In this document: one piece after another, positions 33,959 to 46,295 of the stretch
Numbering within the stretch: the stretch's first letter is position 1
Layout of the letters: each line of letters begins with the position of its first letter
Assembly: GCA_022414725.1 (NCBI GenBank)
Contig: CM039464.1
Coordinates: 59,265,160-59,329,159, forward strand
DNA length: 64,000 nt
Source of the DNA: Microglena sp. YARC
Taxonomy: Eukaryota > Chlorophyta > Chlorophyceae > Chlamydomonadales > Chlamydomonadaceae
Reading direction: 5' to 3'
Program-made: the position numbers and the translations under genes
Notes under the pieces: model-generated
Told to the model about the DNA's origin: nothing
The model's input: the letters and a program-made list of their open reading frames with translations, nothing else
The model's database searches: none

Positions 33959-34495
33959 CCAATGATGATGATGCAAATAATGATGCCAATGATGATGATG
34001 ATGGTGATGATGATGATGCCAATGATGATGATGTTGATGATGATGGCCGTGATAAGGACGATGATGATGACGAGGATAGTGATGCCTATAATGATGATGA
34101 TGATGATGATGAGGAGGATGATGATGATAATGAGGAGGAGTAGGAGGAGGATGATGCCGATGATAAGAATGCTGAGGATGATAATGAGTAGGTTGATACA
34201 GATAATACGAATTATGTTGATGATGATGATGATGCTGCTGATGATGCCGTTGATGCTGCTGATGATGATGATGCTGATGTTGATGCTGATTCTGATAATG
34301 ATGATGGTGGTGGTAATGATCATGATAAGGAGGATGGTGATACTATAGTAAGAATCCTAATGCTGAGGATGATAATGCTGAGGATGAGGATGCCGATAAT
34401 GAAAATGATGATGAGGATGACAGTGCGGAGGATCAGGATGCCGATGATGATGCTGAGGATGGTGATGATGATGATGATAATGAGTTAAGTCAAGT
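30838..34495 (+). repeat. 3.6-kb GAT/GAG trinucleotide array
   Basis: Nearly continuous GATGATGAT with GAGGAG, GATGCC and GATGCT variants. Larger internal duplications are visible: the block around 31540-31810 is repeated at 32090-32370 with few changes. Any frame stays open for hundreds of codons (Asp/Glu, Met/Arg, Ile, Ser or His rich). No frame has a domain or runs uninterrupted through the array, so I do not call a gene. Confidence 0.95.
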
Positions 34496-36134
34496 AAAAA
34501 AATGAATAGAAAAGAAAACCTTGTTAGGGGTACATGAGGAGTCGAGTCAAGTACCGTTTAAGACAAATGAAAACATTATAATATTAAGACATTATTATGG
34601 GTACTTGAGAAGGACAAGTCACAAAGGGTTCTATCAATCTTAAGCGAGCATGACCAGCACTATTGTTTCTGTGCAACAAGTCGCAAATTTAGCGATTCGG
34701 TGCGGCCCCAGTGCGGCGCGCTGCCCCCCCTGCGGAGGGGTTGGGGGGGCATTCTGACTAGTAATGCACTTTAGCCAGAACCATACGTCAGCTTGCAAAC
34801 ACAAAAAGCATGAAGACACAAAAAAAACAGTAGTGGCCGGTAGGCTCTGCCGTCATCCTGGACGTGCAGTTCGCCCCCATACTGAAGACCTTCACCCAAC
34901 AGGTGGGGGCGCGTTAAACCCCTCAGGCTCCAATACAAAAAGTACTGATGCTAATGAGGATAATGATGAGGATGATGAGGAGGAGGAGGATGAAATATAT
35001 GCTCCATACCTTGTAAGGGGTGTATGAGGCGGGCAAGTCACGAAGGGTTCTATCAATTCGTAGCGGGCATGGCCAGTAGGCTCTATCACCATTGCGTTAG
35101 CTTCCATCATCCTGGCTGTTCGATATTTCTTCAAGACGTTGGACCGTGCTTTGGAGAGGTTACGTGCTGCCTGGAGGCCGTAGTCCGAACCCTGGATGAT
35201 TTAGAAGTATAGTTTTAGTATTGGTGGTTGGCCTCAGTGCAAGCAAACATGCTGGCCCCCTCATCCTCACGCCTCGTAATAAGGCACACTATTTATTTGG
35301 TCAGGTAACATTAGTAGAACTTCAAAAAGGGGGTACGGAAGGTGATGATGATGATGGTGGTTACGTTTTTCCTGGTGCCCTACTGGACTCCAAATGTGCT
35401 TTGTGTAAGGGTTTTTTCACATTGAAGGCCTTGTGGCCCACTTAGTGGTGCTTAGCTAGCTACCATGCTGACTGGAACTTGCTGGCTGAAGCTTTGTAAC
35501 CTAGTTCAAGTTATTGCAGTGCTGAAGTGCGTTCCCTGGTGATTGGCTTAAGTGGAAGCTTGGTAGTGGCTAAGTGGTAAAATAATTTGATCGGCTAAGT
35601 GGAAGCTTGGAGTTTGAATCATTATTGCAAGGATTTGAGTAAAACCCCAGACACCTGCCGCGGCTCCGATTTTGAATTGACAAAAGATTATTGACTAAGG
35701 ATGTTCAAAATATTGACAAAGGATGACCGTATCAAGTGGTGGTTCAATATGGTTATGGAATTCGACGTATAGGAGATATTGTATGAGTAAATAAATTCAA
35801 GATATTTGAGATAATGCAGCGAGTACATCAATTGTAGTGAGTGAATCAATTGAATATATATGTGATATTGTAGTGAGTAAATCAATTCAACACAAGTAAC
35901 ATTATAATGATACTAGTCCAACATTTCATGACACTGTCATAGGCAGGCCAGTGTTGGCCCAAGAAGAGCCAACTCAACAACACCGGGGGGGTCTTCCAAC
36001 TTTCCTCACAAAATCAACTGGTGTAGATAGAAGTGTTTGAAATATGCATGTAACACACCCACATGCATACCTGCATGCAGGTAACGTAAATAAATACATA
36101 TAGATGTGTATGAATCATACTAATTTCACAATGA
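34496..36134. other. No confident gene; ~45-bp dispersed duplication
   Basis: A segment with AAGTCAC(A/G)AAGGGTTCTATC occurs at about 34614 and 35034. The frame at 34764-35027 is basic then acidic (EDNDEDDEEEEDE) and unassigned; that at 35024-35212 is also unassigned. At 35560-35640 a TGGCTAAGTGGTA plus AGTTTGAATC pair loosely resembles pol III boxes. Confidence 0.35.
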
Positions 36135-36146
36135 GTGTAGTCACTA

Positions 36147-36362
36147 GGTAATGATAACGCCTGATGGGGCGTGGTGTTAAGGGAGCCCGTCGTAGGCGGG
36201 TGGGGAGCGGTCTCCTACCTCAACTGGACAAGCTACCATCGCGGTTGACGACGACCTGCAACGGCAAGAGCGACTGAAGGGGGAGTCGAACCCCCGACTC
36301 TTCATTCTGAAAGTGACTCAGTCTACCACTAGACCAATGTTTATCACCGAAAGAGGCTTTAT
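36147..36362 (-). repeat. tRNA-derived SINE, copy 2, with target duplication
   Basis: Read on the minus strand the head carries an A box (TTGGTCTAGTGGTAGA) and a B box (GGGTTCGACTCCC) at tRNA spacing, followed by the body shared with the other three copies. The flanks GTGTAGTCACTA (36135-36146) and GTGTAGTCGCTA (36363-36374) are an 11/12 direct duplication, typical of LINE-mediated insertion. The anticodon arm does not fold as a proper stem, so it is a SINE head and not a working tRNA gene. Confidence 0.87.
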
Positions 36363-36374
36363 GTGTAGTCGCTA

Positions 36375-37250
36375 ATTGACTGACATTATATTGGTTCTGG
36401 CATCCTAAATTTCGAAAAGTAAAGCCAGACGAAGCTTACACCTACTGAGAAACAATGCATAAGTCCCCTTATCATGAACTTCCTGTCATGTTTATGTAAT
36501 AAATGTGTCATGCTTTGTACAGTTTCTCTAGCGTACTCTTTCTTAGTCGTTGGCATCCTTTGATGAATCTATAACTACATTGTGCTGGTTGGTGTTTCCA
36601 AATATGTTGAAAATCGTGTAATCGTGGTTGGTTATGACTGATCAGTATAGTTGAGTGCCTTTGAGATTGAGTCACCCCTTCGGCCCTTCCTGGTGTTCGC
36701 TAGCAAAGCAACTACCTCGAAGTGCTGAAACTGCCTCGGACTCCAGCGTTGACCATCCCCGCCCCCGCTCGGCAGCACATTAGGATGCGGATCGGCAGCT
36801 ATCGTCGAGACTGGGTACAGTAGAATGGTTACGAGAAGTGCGAAGTAGATCAGCATCATTGCTATATGGAGTTGTGGGGAGCGCTCGTCTTAGTCCTTGT
36901 TTGCCTCCCTTCGTTTACTACGATGAATGGGAACAAGCCTTTGTCTACTACGATGGATGGGAACAAGCTCAATTATGAGAGAATGAAACTCGCCCTCTTG
37001 CCGATGTAGTGCCCGTTACGAGATGAGGCAAGGTAACGAGATTGAGCAAGGTAAGGTAAGGTAATGAAAGGTAGCACGATGAGGAAGGTATCGGCAAGGC
37101 AAGGCAAGGTAACACGATGATGGTAGTATGCAGTATATATGCTCGTTACGATATGAGGCACGAGGCACGGGCTCGAAATTTGAATTTAGGCCGAAGCCAG
37201 GGTTTGTCTCGAGTCGGTGCAAGGGCCAGGGTGTAGTTTCGTCCAGAGGG
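36375..37250. other. No confident gene
   Basis: The minus frame 36632-36859 begins with a hydrophobic stretch resembling a signal peptide but has no further support. AAGGTAAGGTAAGG-like tandem sequence lies at 37030-37110. CTACGATG(A/G)ATGGGAACAAGC occurs twice at 36918-36968. Confidence 0.35.
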
Positions 37251-37254
37251 TTCG

Positions 37255-37960
37255 TCTCTGGTTACCGCCCCTCCATGGGTAGCGACTTCGGTACATCAGG
37301 CGTACTGCCGGGTGCGCCAAACGGGTGCGCCAAACGGATGCGCTAGGGAACCTAAGGGTTCGCCCTACAAATTGCATTTGGACCGCACCAACTGACGTTT
37401 GCAAACGGCAGGCAGCTCAATAAACTCGCTAAGACACCCCTTCTCCGACTCGAAGCAAATTTCAGACAAGTCGTATTTGCAGTCACGTCACCTCATCTTC
37501 CAGGTAGATTTAAGTCAAACTGCGCCCCTAACCACTTGACGTTTGAATTCGGCAGTCATCCCGAAGAATACTGCCTAGTCACTGTCGAAGGGTGCACCGC
37601 CCCAGTTTATGTGGTAACGCGCGACTGTGTACCAAAGCGCGGTATACTAGACACATTTCGCAAGAACAGCCACGAGGGCAGCAACAAGGTTAGACACACC
37701 GCACACCTCACACCGCACACAAAACAACCCTACTTACAGGGGGGCTACCTATCCGGCCATCCCCATCCCCAGCGGATCCCTTGGTCCAATTGGTCCAATC
37801 AAACACAAGGGCGGTCACGCCCTTGTTACCGCCCCTCCATGGGTAGCGACTTCGGTACATCAGGCGTACTGCCGGATGCGCCAAACGGATGCGCCAAACG
37901 GGTGCGCCAAACGGGTGCGCCAAACGGATGCGCTAAGAAACCTAAGGGTTCACCCTAGAA
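37255..37960 (+). repeat. Modular repeat R3, copy c with a second header
   Basis: A full copy (37255 to about 37828) is immediately followed by a second header (CCGCCCCTCCATGGGTAGCG at 37830) with four minisatellite units and the CCTAAGGGTTC module. It shows head-to-tail joining through the TTACCGCCCC junction. Confidence 0.82.
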
Positions 37961-38289
37961 ATGCCTACAGTCCCACGCCAGCACCCCTTGTCTTTGACAT
38001 GTGACAGGCACACGACGTTGAATACGATGCACTTGTCGCAGAATTCGGAAAGGCAGTCGCGTCAAGTCGATAGTACGTAGAATCTGAAACGACCTGCATA
38101 GAAAATATAAAGTCACCGCCCATCATCATATTCGAGGCAGATTCGAGACCTGATTAAGAAGAACCTTTTTGCATCCGACAGCAGTTGGACAGAAATATAT
38201 ACCCTAAATTATTACCAATCTTTCCATATTCCAATGAATCATGCTTCACTGCTCTTTCGAAGGGTGCACGTCGCCAATTAGCGATTAGC
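37961..38289. other. No gene seen
   Basis: Unassigned sequence between two R3 pieces. Confidence 0.4.
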
Positions 38290-38434
38290 GAAGCCAATTA
38301 GCGAACAAGGTTGCACACACCGCATATTGCACACCGCACACAAACAACCCTAGTGATAGCGGGGCTCAGCGAGGCTTCCTCATACCTCCAGCAATCCCCA
38401 TTCAATTGCCAACACAAGGGCGGTCACCCCCTTG
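38290..38434 (+). repeat. R3 3' body fragment joined to the satellite
   Basis: It carries CACACAAACAACCCTAGTGA, AGCGGGGCTCAGCGAGGCTT (shared with 25630) and AAGGGCGGTCACCCCCTTGTT, then passes directly into the first satellite header. Confidence 0.75.
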
Positions 38435-41400
38435 TTACCGCCCCCGTATTAGGGAGCAAACCCAGCACGGCAGGCGTACTGCCGGCGGAGGAGGAGGCGG
38501 AGGAGGAGGAAGAGCTAGCCCTAAGGGTTCGGCGTTCGGGATACGCCAGCCGGCGTTGCGCGTGACTCAGCGGCTCGGGACCGAGACCGAGGTCCGAGAC
38601 CGAGACGCGAGTGCGAGACCGAGGTCGAGACCGAGGTCGAGACCGAGACCCAGGTCCGAGACCGAGACGCAGGTCGAGACCGAGGTCGAGACCGAGACCC
38701 AGGTCCGAGGCCCGATACCCAGGTCCGAGATCGAGACCCAGACCTAGGTCCGAGATCGAATCCCAGGTCCGAGATCGAGACCCAGACCGAGACCGAGACC
38801 GAGACCGAGACCACAGACTCACAGACCCGCGCAGACCTCACAGGGGACCCCAAGGGGGGCAGGGGGCGGCATTCTGGTTACCCCCCCCGTATTAGGGAGC
38901 AAACCCAGTACGGCAGGCGTACTGCCGGAGGCGGAGGCGGAGGCAGCGGAGGAGCAGGAGGAGGACAAGTTAGCCCTAAGGGTTCGGCGTTTCGGAGGGC
39001 CTTCGGGATACGCCAGCCGGCGTTGCGCGTGACTCAGCTGCTCGGGACCGAGACCGAGGTCCGAGACCGAGACCGAGGTGCGAGACCGAGGTCGAGACCC
39101 AGGTCCGAGGTGCGAGACCGAGGTCGAGACCCAGGTCCGAGACCCAGGTCCGAGATCGAGACCGAAATCCGTGACCGAGACGCAGGTGCGAGACCCAGGT
39201 CGAGTCCCACATCCGAGACCGAGATCGAGACGCAGGTCGAGACCTAAACCCAGACCGAGACCCAGGTCCGAGGTCCGAGACCCAGGTCCGAGATCGAGAC
39301 CCAGGTCGAGACCTAGACCCAGACCGAGACCCAGGTCACAGGTCAGAGACCCAGGTCCGAGGTCCGAGACCCAGGTCCGAGATCGAGACTTATGTCCGAG
39401 ACCGAGACCCAGACCTAGGTCCGAGACCGAGACCCAGGTCCGAGATCGAGACCTACTCCTAGGTCCAAGATCGAGACCTAGTCCTAGGTCCGAGATCGAA
39501 TCCCAGGTCCGAGACCGAGACCGAGGTGCGAGACCGAGGTTGAGACCCAGGTCCGAGATCGAGACTTATGTCCGAGACCGAGACCCAGACCTAGGTCCGA
39601 GACCGAGACCCAGGTCCGAGATCGAGACCTAGTCCTAGGTCCGAGATCGAATCCCAGGTCCGAGACCGAGACCGAGGTGCGAGACCGAGGTCGAGACCCA
39701 GGTCCGAGGTCGAGGTCCGAGACCGAGACCTAGGTCCGAGACCCAGACCAAGATCGAGACCGAGGTCCGTGACCGAGACCGAGGTGTGAGACCGAGATCG
39801 AGGTTCGAGATCGAGACCGAGGTCCGCGACCGTGACCGAGACCGAGGTCCGAGACCAAGGTCGAGACCCAGGTCCGAGACCTAAACCGAGACCGAGACCC
39901 AGGTCTGAGACCGAGATGAAGACCTAGACCCAGACCGAGACCCAGGTCCGAGATCAAGACCATCCACAGACCCACAGAGCCGCGCAGACCTCACAGGGGA
40001 CCCAAGGGGGGGCAGGGGCGGCATTCTGGTTACCGCCCCCGTATTAGGGAGCAAACCCAGTACGGCAGGCGTACTGCCGGAGGAGGCGGAGGCAGCGGAG
40101 GAGGAGGAGAAAGCGGAGGAAAGTTAGCCCTAAGGGTTCGGCGTTTCGGAGGGCCTTCGGGATACGCCAGCCCAGACCCAAGTCCTAGACCCAGGTCCGA
40201 GACCCAGGTCCGAGGTCCGAAACCGAGGTCCGAGACCGAGACGCAGGTCGAGACCGAGACGTAGACCGAGACCGAGGTCCGAGACCGAAATGCAGGTCGA
40301 GACCGAGACGCAGGTCGAGACCGAGACGTAGACCGAGACCGAGGTCCGAGACCGAGACGAAGACCGAGACCCAGGTCCGAGGTCCGAGACCCAGGTCCGA
40401 GGTCCGAGACCCAGGTCCGAGGTCCGAGACCCAGGTCCGAGGTCCGAGACCGAGATCGAGGTCCGAGACCGAGATCGAGGTCCGAGACCGAGATCGAGGT
40501 CCGAGACCGAGGACCGAGATCGAGACCGAAGTCCGAGACTCAGACCGAGACCCAGGTCCAAGACCACAGACCCCCGAAGACCCCACAAGGAACCCAAGGG
40601 AGGGACGGGGGCGGCATTCTGGTTACCGCCCCCGTATTAGGGAGCAAACCCAGTACGGCAGGCGTACTGCCGGAGGCGGAGGCGGAGGCAGAGGAGGAGG
40701 AGGAGGAGGACAAGTTAGCCCTAAGGGTTCGGCGTTTCGGAGGGCCTTCGGGATACGCCAGCCGGCGTTGGGCGTGACTCAGCTGCTCGGGACCGAGACC
40801 CAGGTCCGAGACCGAGGCCGAGGTGCGAGACCGAGGTCGAGACCCAGGTCGAGATCGAGACCGAGGTCCGTGACCGAGACCGAGGTGCGAGACCGAGACG
40901 CAGGTCAAGACCCCAGGTCCGTGACCGAGACCGAGGTCCAAGACCCAGTCCGAGATCCAGACCCAGGTCCGAGATCGAATCCCAGGTCCGAGACCGAGAT
41001 CCAGACCCAGGTCCGAGATCGAATCCCATGTCCGAGACCGAGACCCAGACCCAGGTCCGAGATCGAATCCCAGGTCCGAGATCGAGCCCGAGACCGAGGT
41101 GCAAGACCGAGGTCACAGACCCTCAGACCCGCGCAGACCTCACAGGGGACCCAAGGGGGGCAGGGGGCGGCATTCTGGTTACCGCCCCCGTATTAGGGAG
41201 CAAACCCAGTACGGCAGGCGTACTGCCGGGGGAGGAGGCGGAGGCAGCGGAGGAGGAGGAGAATGCGGAGGAAAGTTAGCCCTAAGGGTTCGGCGTTTGG
41301 GAGGGCCCTCGGGACACGCCAGCCGGCGTTGCGCGTGACTCAGCGGCTCGGGACCGAGACCGAGGTCCGAGACCGAGACCGAGGTGCGAGACCGAGGTCG

Positions 41401-44400
41401 AGACCCAGGTCCGAGGTGCGAGACCGAGGTCGAGACCCAGGTCCGAGACCCAGGTCCGAGATCGAGACCGAAATCCGTGACCGAGACGCAGGTGCGAGAC
41501 CCAGGTCGAGTCCCACATCCGAGACCGAGATCGAGACGCAGGTCGAGACCTAAACCCAGACCGAGACCCAGGTCCGAGGTCCGAGACCCAGGTCCGAGGT
41601 CCGAGACCCAGGTCCGAGATCGAGACCCAGGTCGAGACCTAGACCCAGACCGAGACCCAGGTCCGAGGTCAGAGACCCAGGTCCGAGGTCCGAGACCCAG
41701 GTCCGAGATCGAGACTTATGTCCGAGACCGAGACCCAGACCTAGGTCCGAGACCGAGACCCAGGTCCGAGATCGAGACCTACTCCTAGGTCCAAGATCGA
41801 GACCTAGTCCTAGGTCCGAGATCGAATCCCAGGTCCGAGACCGAGACCGAGGTGCGAGACCGAGGTTGAGACCCAGGTCCGAGATCGAGACTTATGTCCG
41901 AGACCGAGACCCAGACCTAGGTCCGAGACCGAGACCCAGGTCCGAGATCGAGACCTAGTCCTAGGTCCGAGATCGAATCCCAGGTCCGAGACCGAGACCG
42001 AGGTGCAAGACCCAGGTCGAGACCCAGGTCCGAGGTCGAGGTCCGAGACCGAGACCTAGGTCCGAGACCCAGACCAAGATCGAGACCGAGGTCCGTGACC
42101 GAGACCGAGGTGTGAGACCGAGATCGAGGTTCGAGATCGAGACCGAGGTCCGTGACCGTGACCGAGACCGAGGTCCGAGACCAAGGTCGAGACCCAGGTC
42201 CGAGACCTAAACCGAGACCGAGACCCAGGTCTGAGACCGAGATGAAGACCTAGACCCAGACCGAGACCCAGGTCCGAGATCAAGACCATCCACAGACCCA
42301 CAGAGCCGCGCAGACCTCACAGGGGACCCAAGGGGGGGCAGGGGGCGGCATTCTGGTTACCGCCCCGTATTAGGGAGCAAACCCAGTACGGCAGGCGTAC
42401 TGCCGGAGGAGGCGGAGGCAGCGGAGGAGGAGGAGAAAGCGGAGGAAAGTTAGCCCTAAGGGTTCGGCGTTTCGGAGGGCCTTCGGGATACGCCAGCCCA
42501 GACCCAAGTCCGAGACCAAGGTCCGAGACCCAGGTCCGAGGTCCGAGGTCCGAGGTCCGAGACCGAGACGCAGGTCGAGACCGAGACGCAGACCGAGACC
42601 GAGGTCCGAGACCGAAATGAAGGTCGAGACCGAGACGCAGGTCGAGACCGAGAGGTAGACCGAGACCGAGGTCCGAGACCGAGACGAAGACCGAGACCCA
42701 GGTCCGAGGTCTGAGACCCAGGTCCGAGGTCCGAGACCCAGGTCCGAGGTCCGAGACCTAGATCGAGGTCCGAGACCGAGGACCGAGATCGAGACCGAAG
42801 TCCGAGACTCAGACCGAGACCCAGGTCCAAGACCACAGACCCCCGAAGACCCCACAAGGAACCCAAGGGAGGGACGGGGGCGGCATTCTGGTTACCGCCC
42901 CCGTATTAGGGAGCAAACCCAGTACGGCAGGCGTACTGCCGGAGGCGGAGGCGGAGGCAGCGGAGGAGGAGGAGGAGGACAAGTTAGCCCTAAGGGTTCG
43001 GCGTTTCGGAGGGCCTTCGGGATACGCCAGCCGGCGTTGCGCGTGACTCAGCTGCTCGGGACCGAGACCCAGGTCCGAGACCGAGGCCGAGGTGCGAGAC
43101 CGAGGTCGAGACCCAGGTCGAGATCGAGACCGAGGTCCGTGACCGAGACCGAGGTGCGAGACCGAGACGCAGGTCAAGACCCAGGTCCGTGACCGAGACC
43201 GAGGTCCAAGACCCAGTCCGAGGTCCAGACCCAGGTCCGAGATCGAATCCCAGGTCCGAGACCGAGATCCAGACCCAGGTCCGAGATCGAATCCCAGGTC
43301 CGAGACCGAGACCCAGACCCAGGTCCAAGATCGAATCCCAGGTCCGAGACCGAGACCCAGACCCAGGTCCGAGATCGAATCCCAGGTCCGAGACCGAGAC
43401 CCAGGTCCGAGGTCCAGACCCAGGTCCGAGACCCAGGTCCGAGACCCAGGTCCGAGACCCAGGTCCGAGACCCAGGCCGAGACCCAGGTCCGAGACCCAG
43501 GTCCGAGACCCAGGTCCGAGACCCAGGTCCGAGACCCAGGTCCGAGACCCAGGTCCGAGACCCAGGTCCGAGACCCAGGTCCGAGACCCAGGTCCGAGAC
43601 CCAGGCCCGAGACCCAGGTCCGAGACCCAGGTCCGAGACCCAGGTCCGAGACCCAGGTCCGAGACCCAGGTCCGAGACCCAGGTCCGAGACCCAGGCCCG
43701 AGACCCAGGTCCGAGACCCAGGTCCGAGGTCCAGACCCAGGTCCGAGTCCAAGACCCAGTCCGAGGTCCAGACCCAGGTCCGAGATCGAATCCCAGGTCC
43801 GAGACCGAGACCCAGACCCAGGTCCGAGATCGAATCCCAGGTCCGAGATCGAGCCCGAGACCGAGGTGCAAGACCGAGGTCACAGACCCTCAGACCCGCG
43901 CAGACCTCACAGGGGACCCAAGGGGGGCAGGGGGCGGCATTCTGGTTACCGCCCCCGTATTAGGGAGCAAACCCAGTACGGCAGGCGTACTGCCGGGGGA
44001 GGAGGCGGAGGCAGCGGAGGAGGAGGAGAAAGCGGAGGAAAGTTAGCCCTAAGGGTTCGGCGTTTGGGAGGGCCCTCGGGACAAGCCAGCCGGCGTTGCG
44101 CGTGACTCAGCGGCTCGGGACCGAGACCGAGGTCCGAGACCGAGACCGAGGTCCGAGACCGAGACCGAGGTGCGAGACCGAGGTCGAGACCCAGGTCCGA
44201 GGTGCGAGACCGAGGTCGAGACCCAGGTCCGAGACCCAGGTCCGAGATCGAGACCGAAATCCGTGACCGAGACGCAGGTGCGCGACCGAGGTCGAGTCCC
44301 ACATCCGAGACCGAGATCGAGACGCAGGTCGAGACCTAAACCCAGACCGAGACCCAGGTCCGAGGTCCGAGACCCAGGTCCGAGGTCCGAGACCCAGGTC

Positions 44401-46021
44401 CGAGATCGAGACCCAGGTCGAGACCTAGACCCAGACCGAGACCCAGGTCCGAGGTCAGAGACCCAGGTCCGAGGTCCGAGACCCAGGTCCGAGATCGAGA
44501 CTTATGTCCGAGACCGAGACCCAGACCTAGGTCCGAGACCGAGACCCAGGTCCGAGATCGAGACCTAGTCCTAGGTCCGAGATCGAATCCCAGGTCCGAG
44601 ACCGAGACCGAGGTGCGAGACCGAGGTCGAGACCCAGGTCCGAGGTCGAGGTCCGAGACCGAGACCTAGGTCCGAGACCCAGACCAAGATCGAGACCGAG
44701 GTCCGTGACCGAGACCGAGGTGTGAGACCGAGATCGAGGTTCGAGATCGAGACCGAGGTCCGCGACCGTGACCGAGACCGAGGTCCGAGACCAAGGTCGA
44801 GACCCAGGTCCGAGACCTAAACCGAGACCGAGACCCAGGTCTGAGACCGAGATGAAGACCTAGACCCAGACCGAGACCCAGGTCCGAGATCAAGACCATC
44901 CACAGACCCACAGAGCCGCGCAGACCTCACAGGGGACCCAAGGGGGGGCAGGGGGCGGCATTCTGGTTACCGCCCCCGTATTAGGGAGCAAACCCAGTAC
45001 GGCAGGCGTACTGCCGGAGGAGGCGGAGGCAGCGGAGGAGGAGGAGAAAGCGGAGGAAAGTTAGCCCTAAGGGTTCGGCGTTTCGGAGGGCCTTCGGGAT
45101 ACGCCAGCCCAGACCCAAGTCCGAGACCCAGGTCCGAGACCCAGGTCCGAGGTCCGAAACCGAGGTCCGAGACCGAGACGCAGGTCGAGACCGAGACGTA
45201 GACCGAGACCGAGGTCCGAGACCGAAATGCAGGTCGAGACCGAGACGCAGGTCGAGACCGAGACGTAGACCGAGACCGAGGTCCAAGACCGAGACGAAGA
45301 CCGAGACCGAGGTCCGAGACCGAGACGAAGACCGAGACCCAGGTCCGAGGTCCGAGACCCAGGTCCGAGGTCCGAGACCCAGGTCCGAGGTCCGAGACTG
45401 AGGACGAGGTCCGAGACTGAGGACCGAGATCGAGACCAAAGTCCGAGACTCAGACCGAGACCCAGGTCCAAGACCACAGACCCCCGAAGACCCCACAAGG
45501 AACCCAAGGGAGGGACGGGGGCGGCATTCTGATTACCGCCCCCGTATTAGGGAGCAAACCCAGTACGGCAGGCGTACTGCCGGAGGCGGAGGCGGAGGCA
45601 GCGGAGGAGGAGGAGGAGGAGGAGGAGGACAAGTTAGCCCTAAGGGTTCGGCGTTTCGGAGGGCCTTCGGGATACGCCAGCCGGCGTTGCGCGTGACTCA
45701 GCTGCTCGGGACCGAGACCCAGGTCCGAGACCGAGGCCGAGGTGCGAGACCGAGGTCGAGACCCAGGTCGAGATCGAGACCGAGGTCCGAGACCGAGACC
45801 GAGGTGCGAGACCGAGACGCAGGTCAAGACCCAGGTCCGTGACCGAGACCGAGGTCCAAGACCCAGTCCGAGATCCAGACCCAGGTCCGAGATCGAATCC
45901 CAGGTCCGAGACCGAGATCCAGACCCAGGTCCGAGATCGAATCCCAGGTCCGAGACCGAGACCCAGACCCAGGTCCGAGATCGAATCCCAGGTCCGAGAC
46001 AGAGACCCAGACCCAGGTCCG
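38435..46021 (+). repeat. Higher-order satellite, three L-S-S' blocks
   Basis: Ten headers with ATTAGGGAGCAAACCCAG lie near 38448, 38890, 40040, 40636, 41190, 42369, 42904, 43959, 44979 and 45547. Each unit has a header with inverted repeat CAGTACG/CGTACTG, a GGA/GGC stretch, an AGCCCTAAGGGTTCGG module, a long run of GAGACC / CAGGTCCGAGAC words, and a tail ending GGGGGCGGCATTCTGG. After one lone unit (38448), three kinds follow in fixed order: L (about 1.02-1.18 kb), S (0.54-0.60 kb) and S' (0.55-1.06 kb), three times. Long Arg/Pro/Ser or Trp/Val/Leu/Gly-rich frames run on both strands because the words are multiples of three without stops; they are not genes. The last S' is split by the transposon at 46022 and ends at about 56035. 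Confidence 0.95.
43385..43740 (+). repeat. 12-bp expansion (CCCAGGTCCGAGA)n inside an S' unit
   Basis: About 26 nearly identical GACCCAGGTCCGA words in tandem, found only in the second S' unit. They account for its extra length of about 0.45 kb relative to the other S' units. Confidence 0.92.
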
Positions 46022-46295
46022 GGTTTGGAAAACTATACCGGGGCAGCTGACCTTGGAAAACCGGGGCCAAAGGCCCCGGGGGAATTTTTTTTGGCCTGAG
46101 AATATAGGCACTCCGGGGCAACCGTGTCGGGGGCTGTTGCTAGCTGTCACTAGCCTTTTCTGACTTTTTCCACAGAATTGAACTGATTCGCACAGATTTG
46201 CACTGTTTTGAATAATATTCGACTTGACTTAATATAATATTGACATTTGCATAACAAATCCTTCCCATTTCTGGTTAGTGCATCAAGTTTTCCAT

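Noticed and set aside
30838..34495. Very long Asp-, Met-, Ile-, Ser- and His-rich frames
   Set aside because: They arise on both strands and in several frames from one trinucleotide repeat, with no domain and no consistent start.
36290..36350. Functional tRNA gene
   Set aside because: A and B boxes are present, but the anticodon arm does not pair and the sequence continues into a SINE body.
38500..46021. Arg/Pro/Ser-rich and Trp/Val/Leu-rich frames up to ~300 codons
   Set aside because: By-products of six- and twelve-base satellite words, open on both strands.
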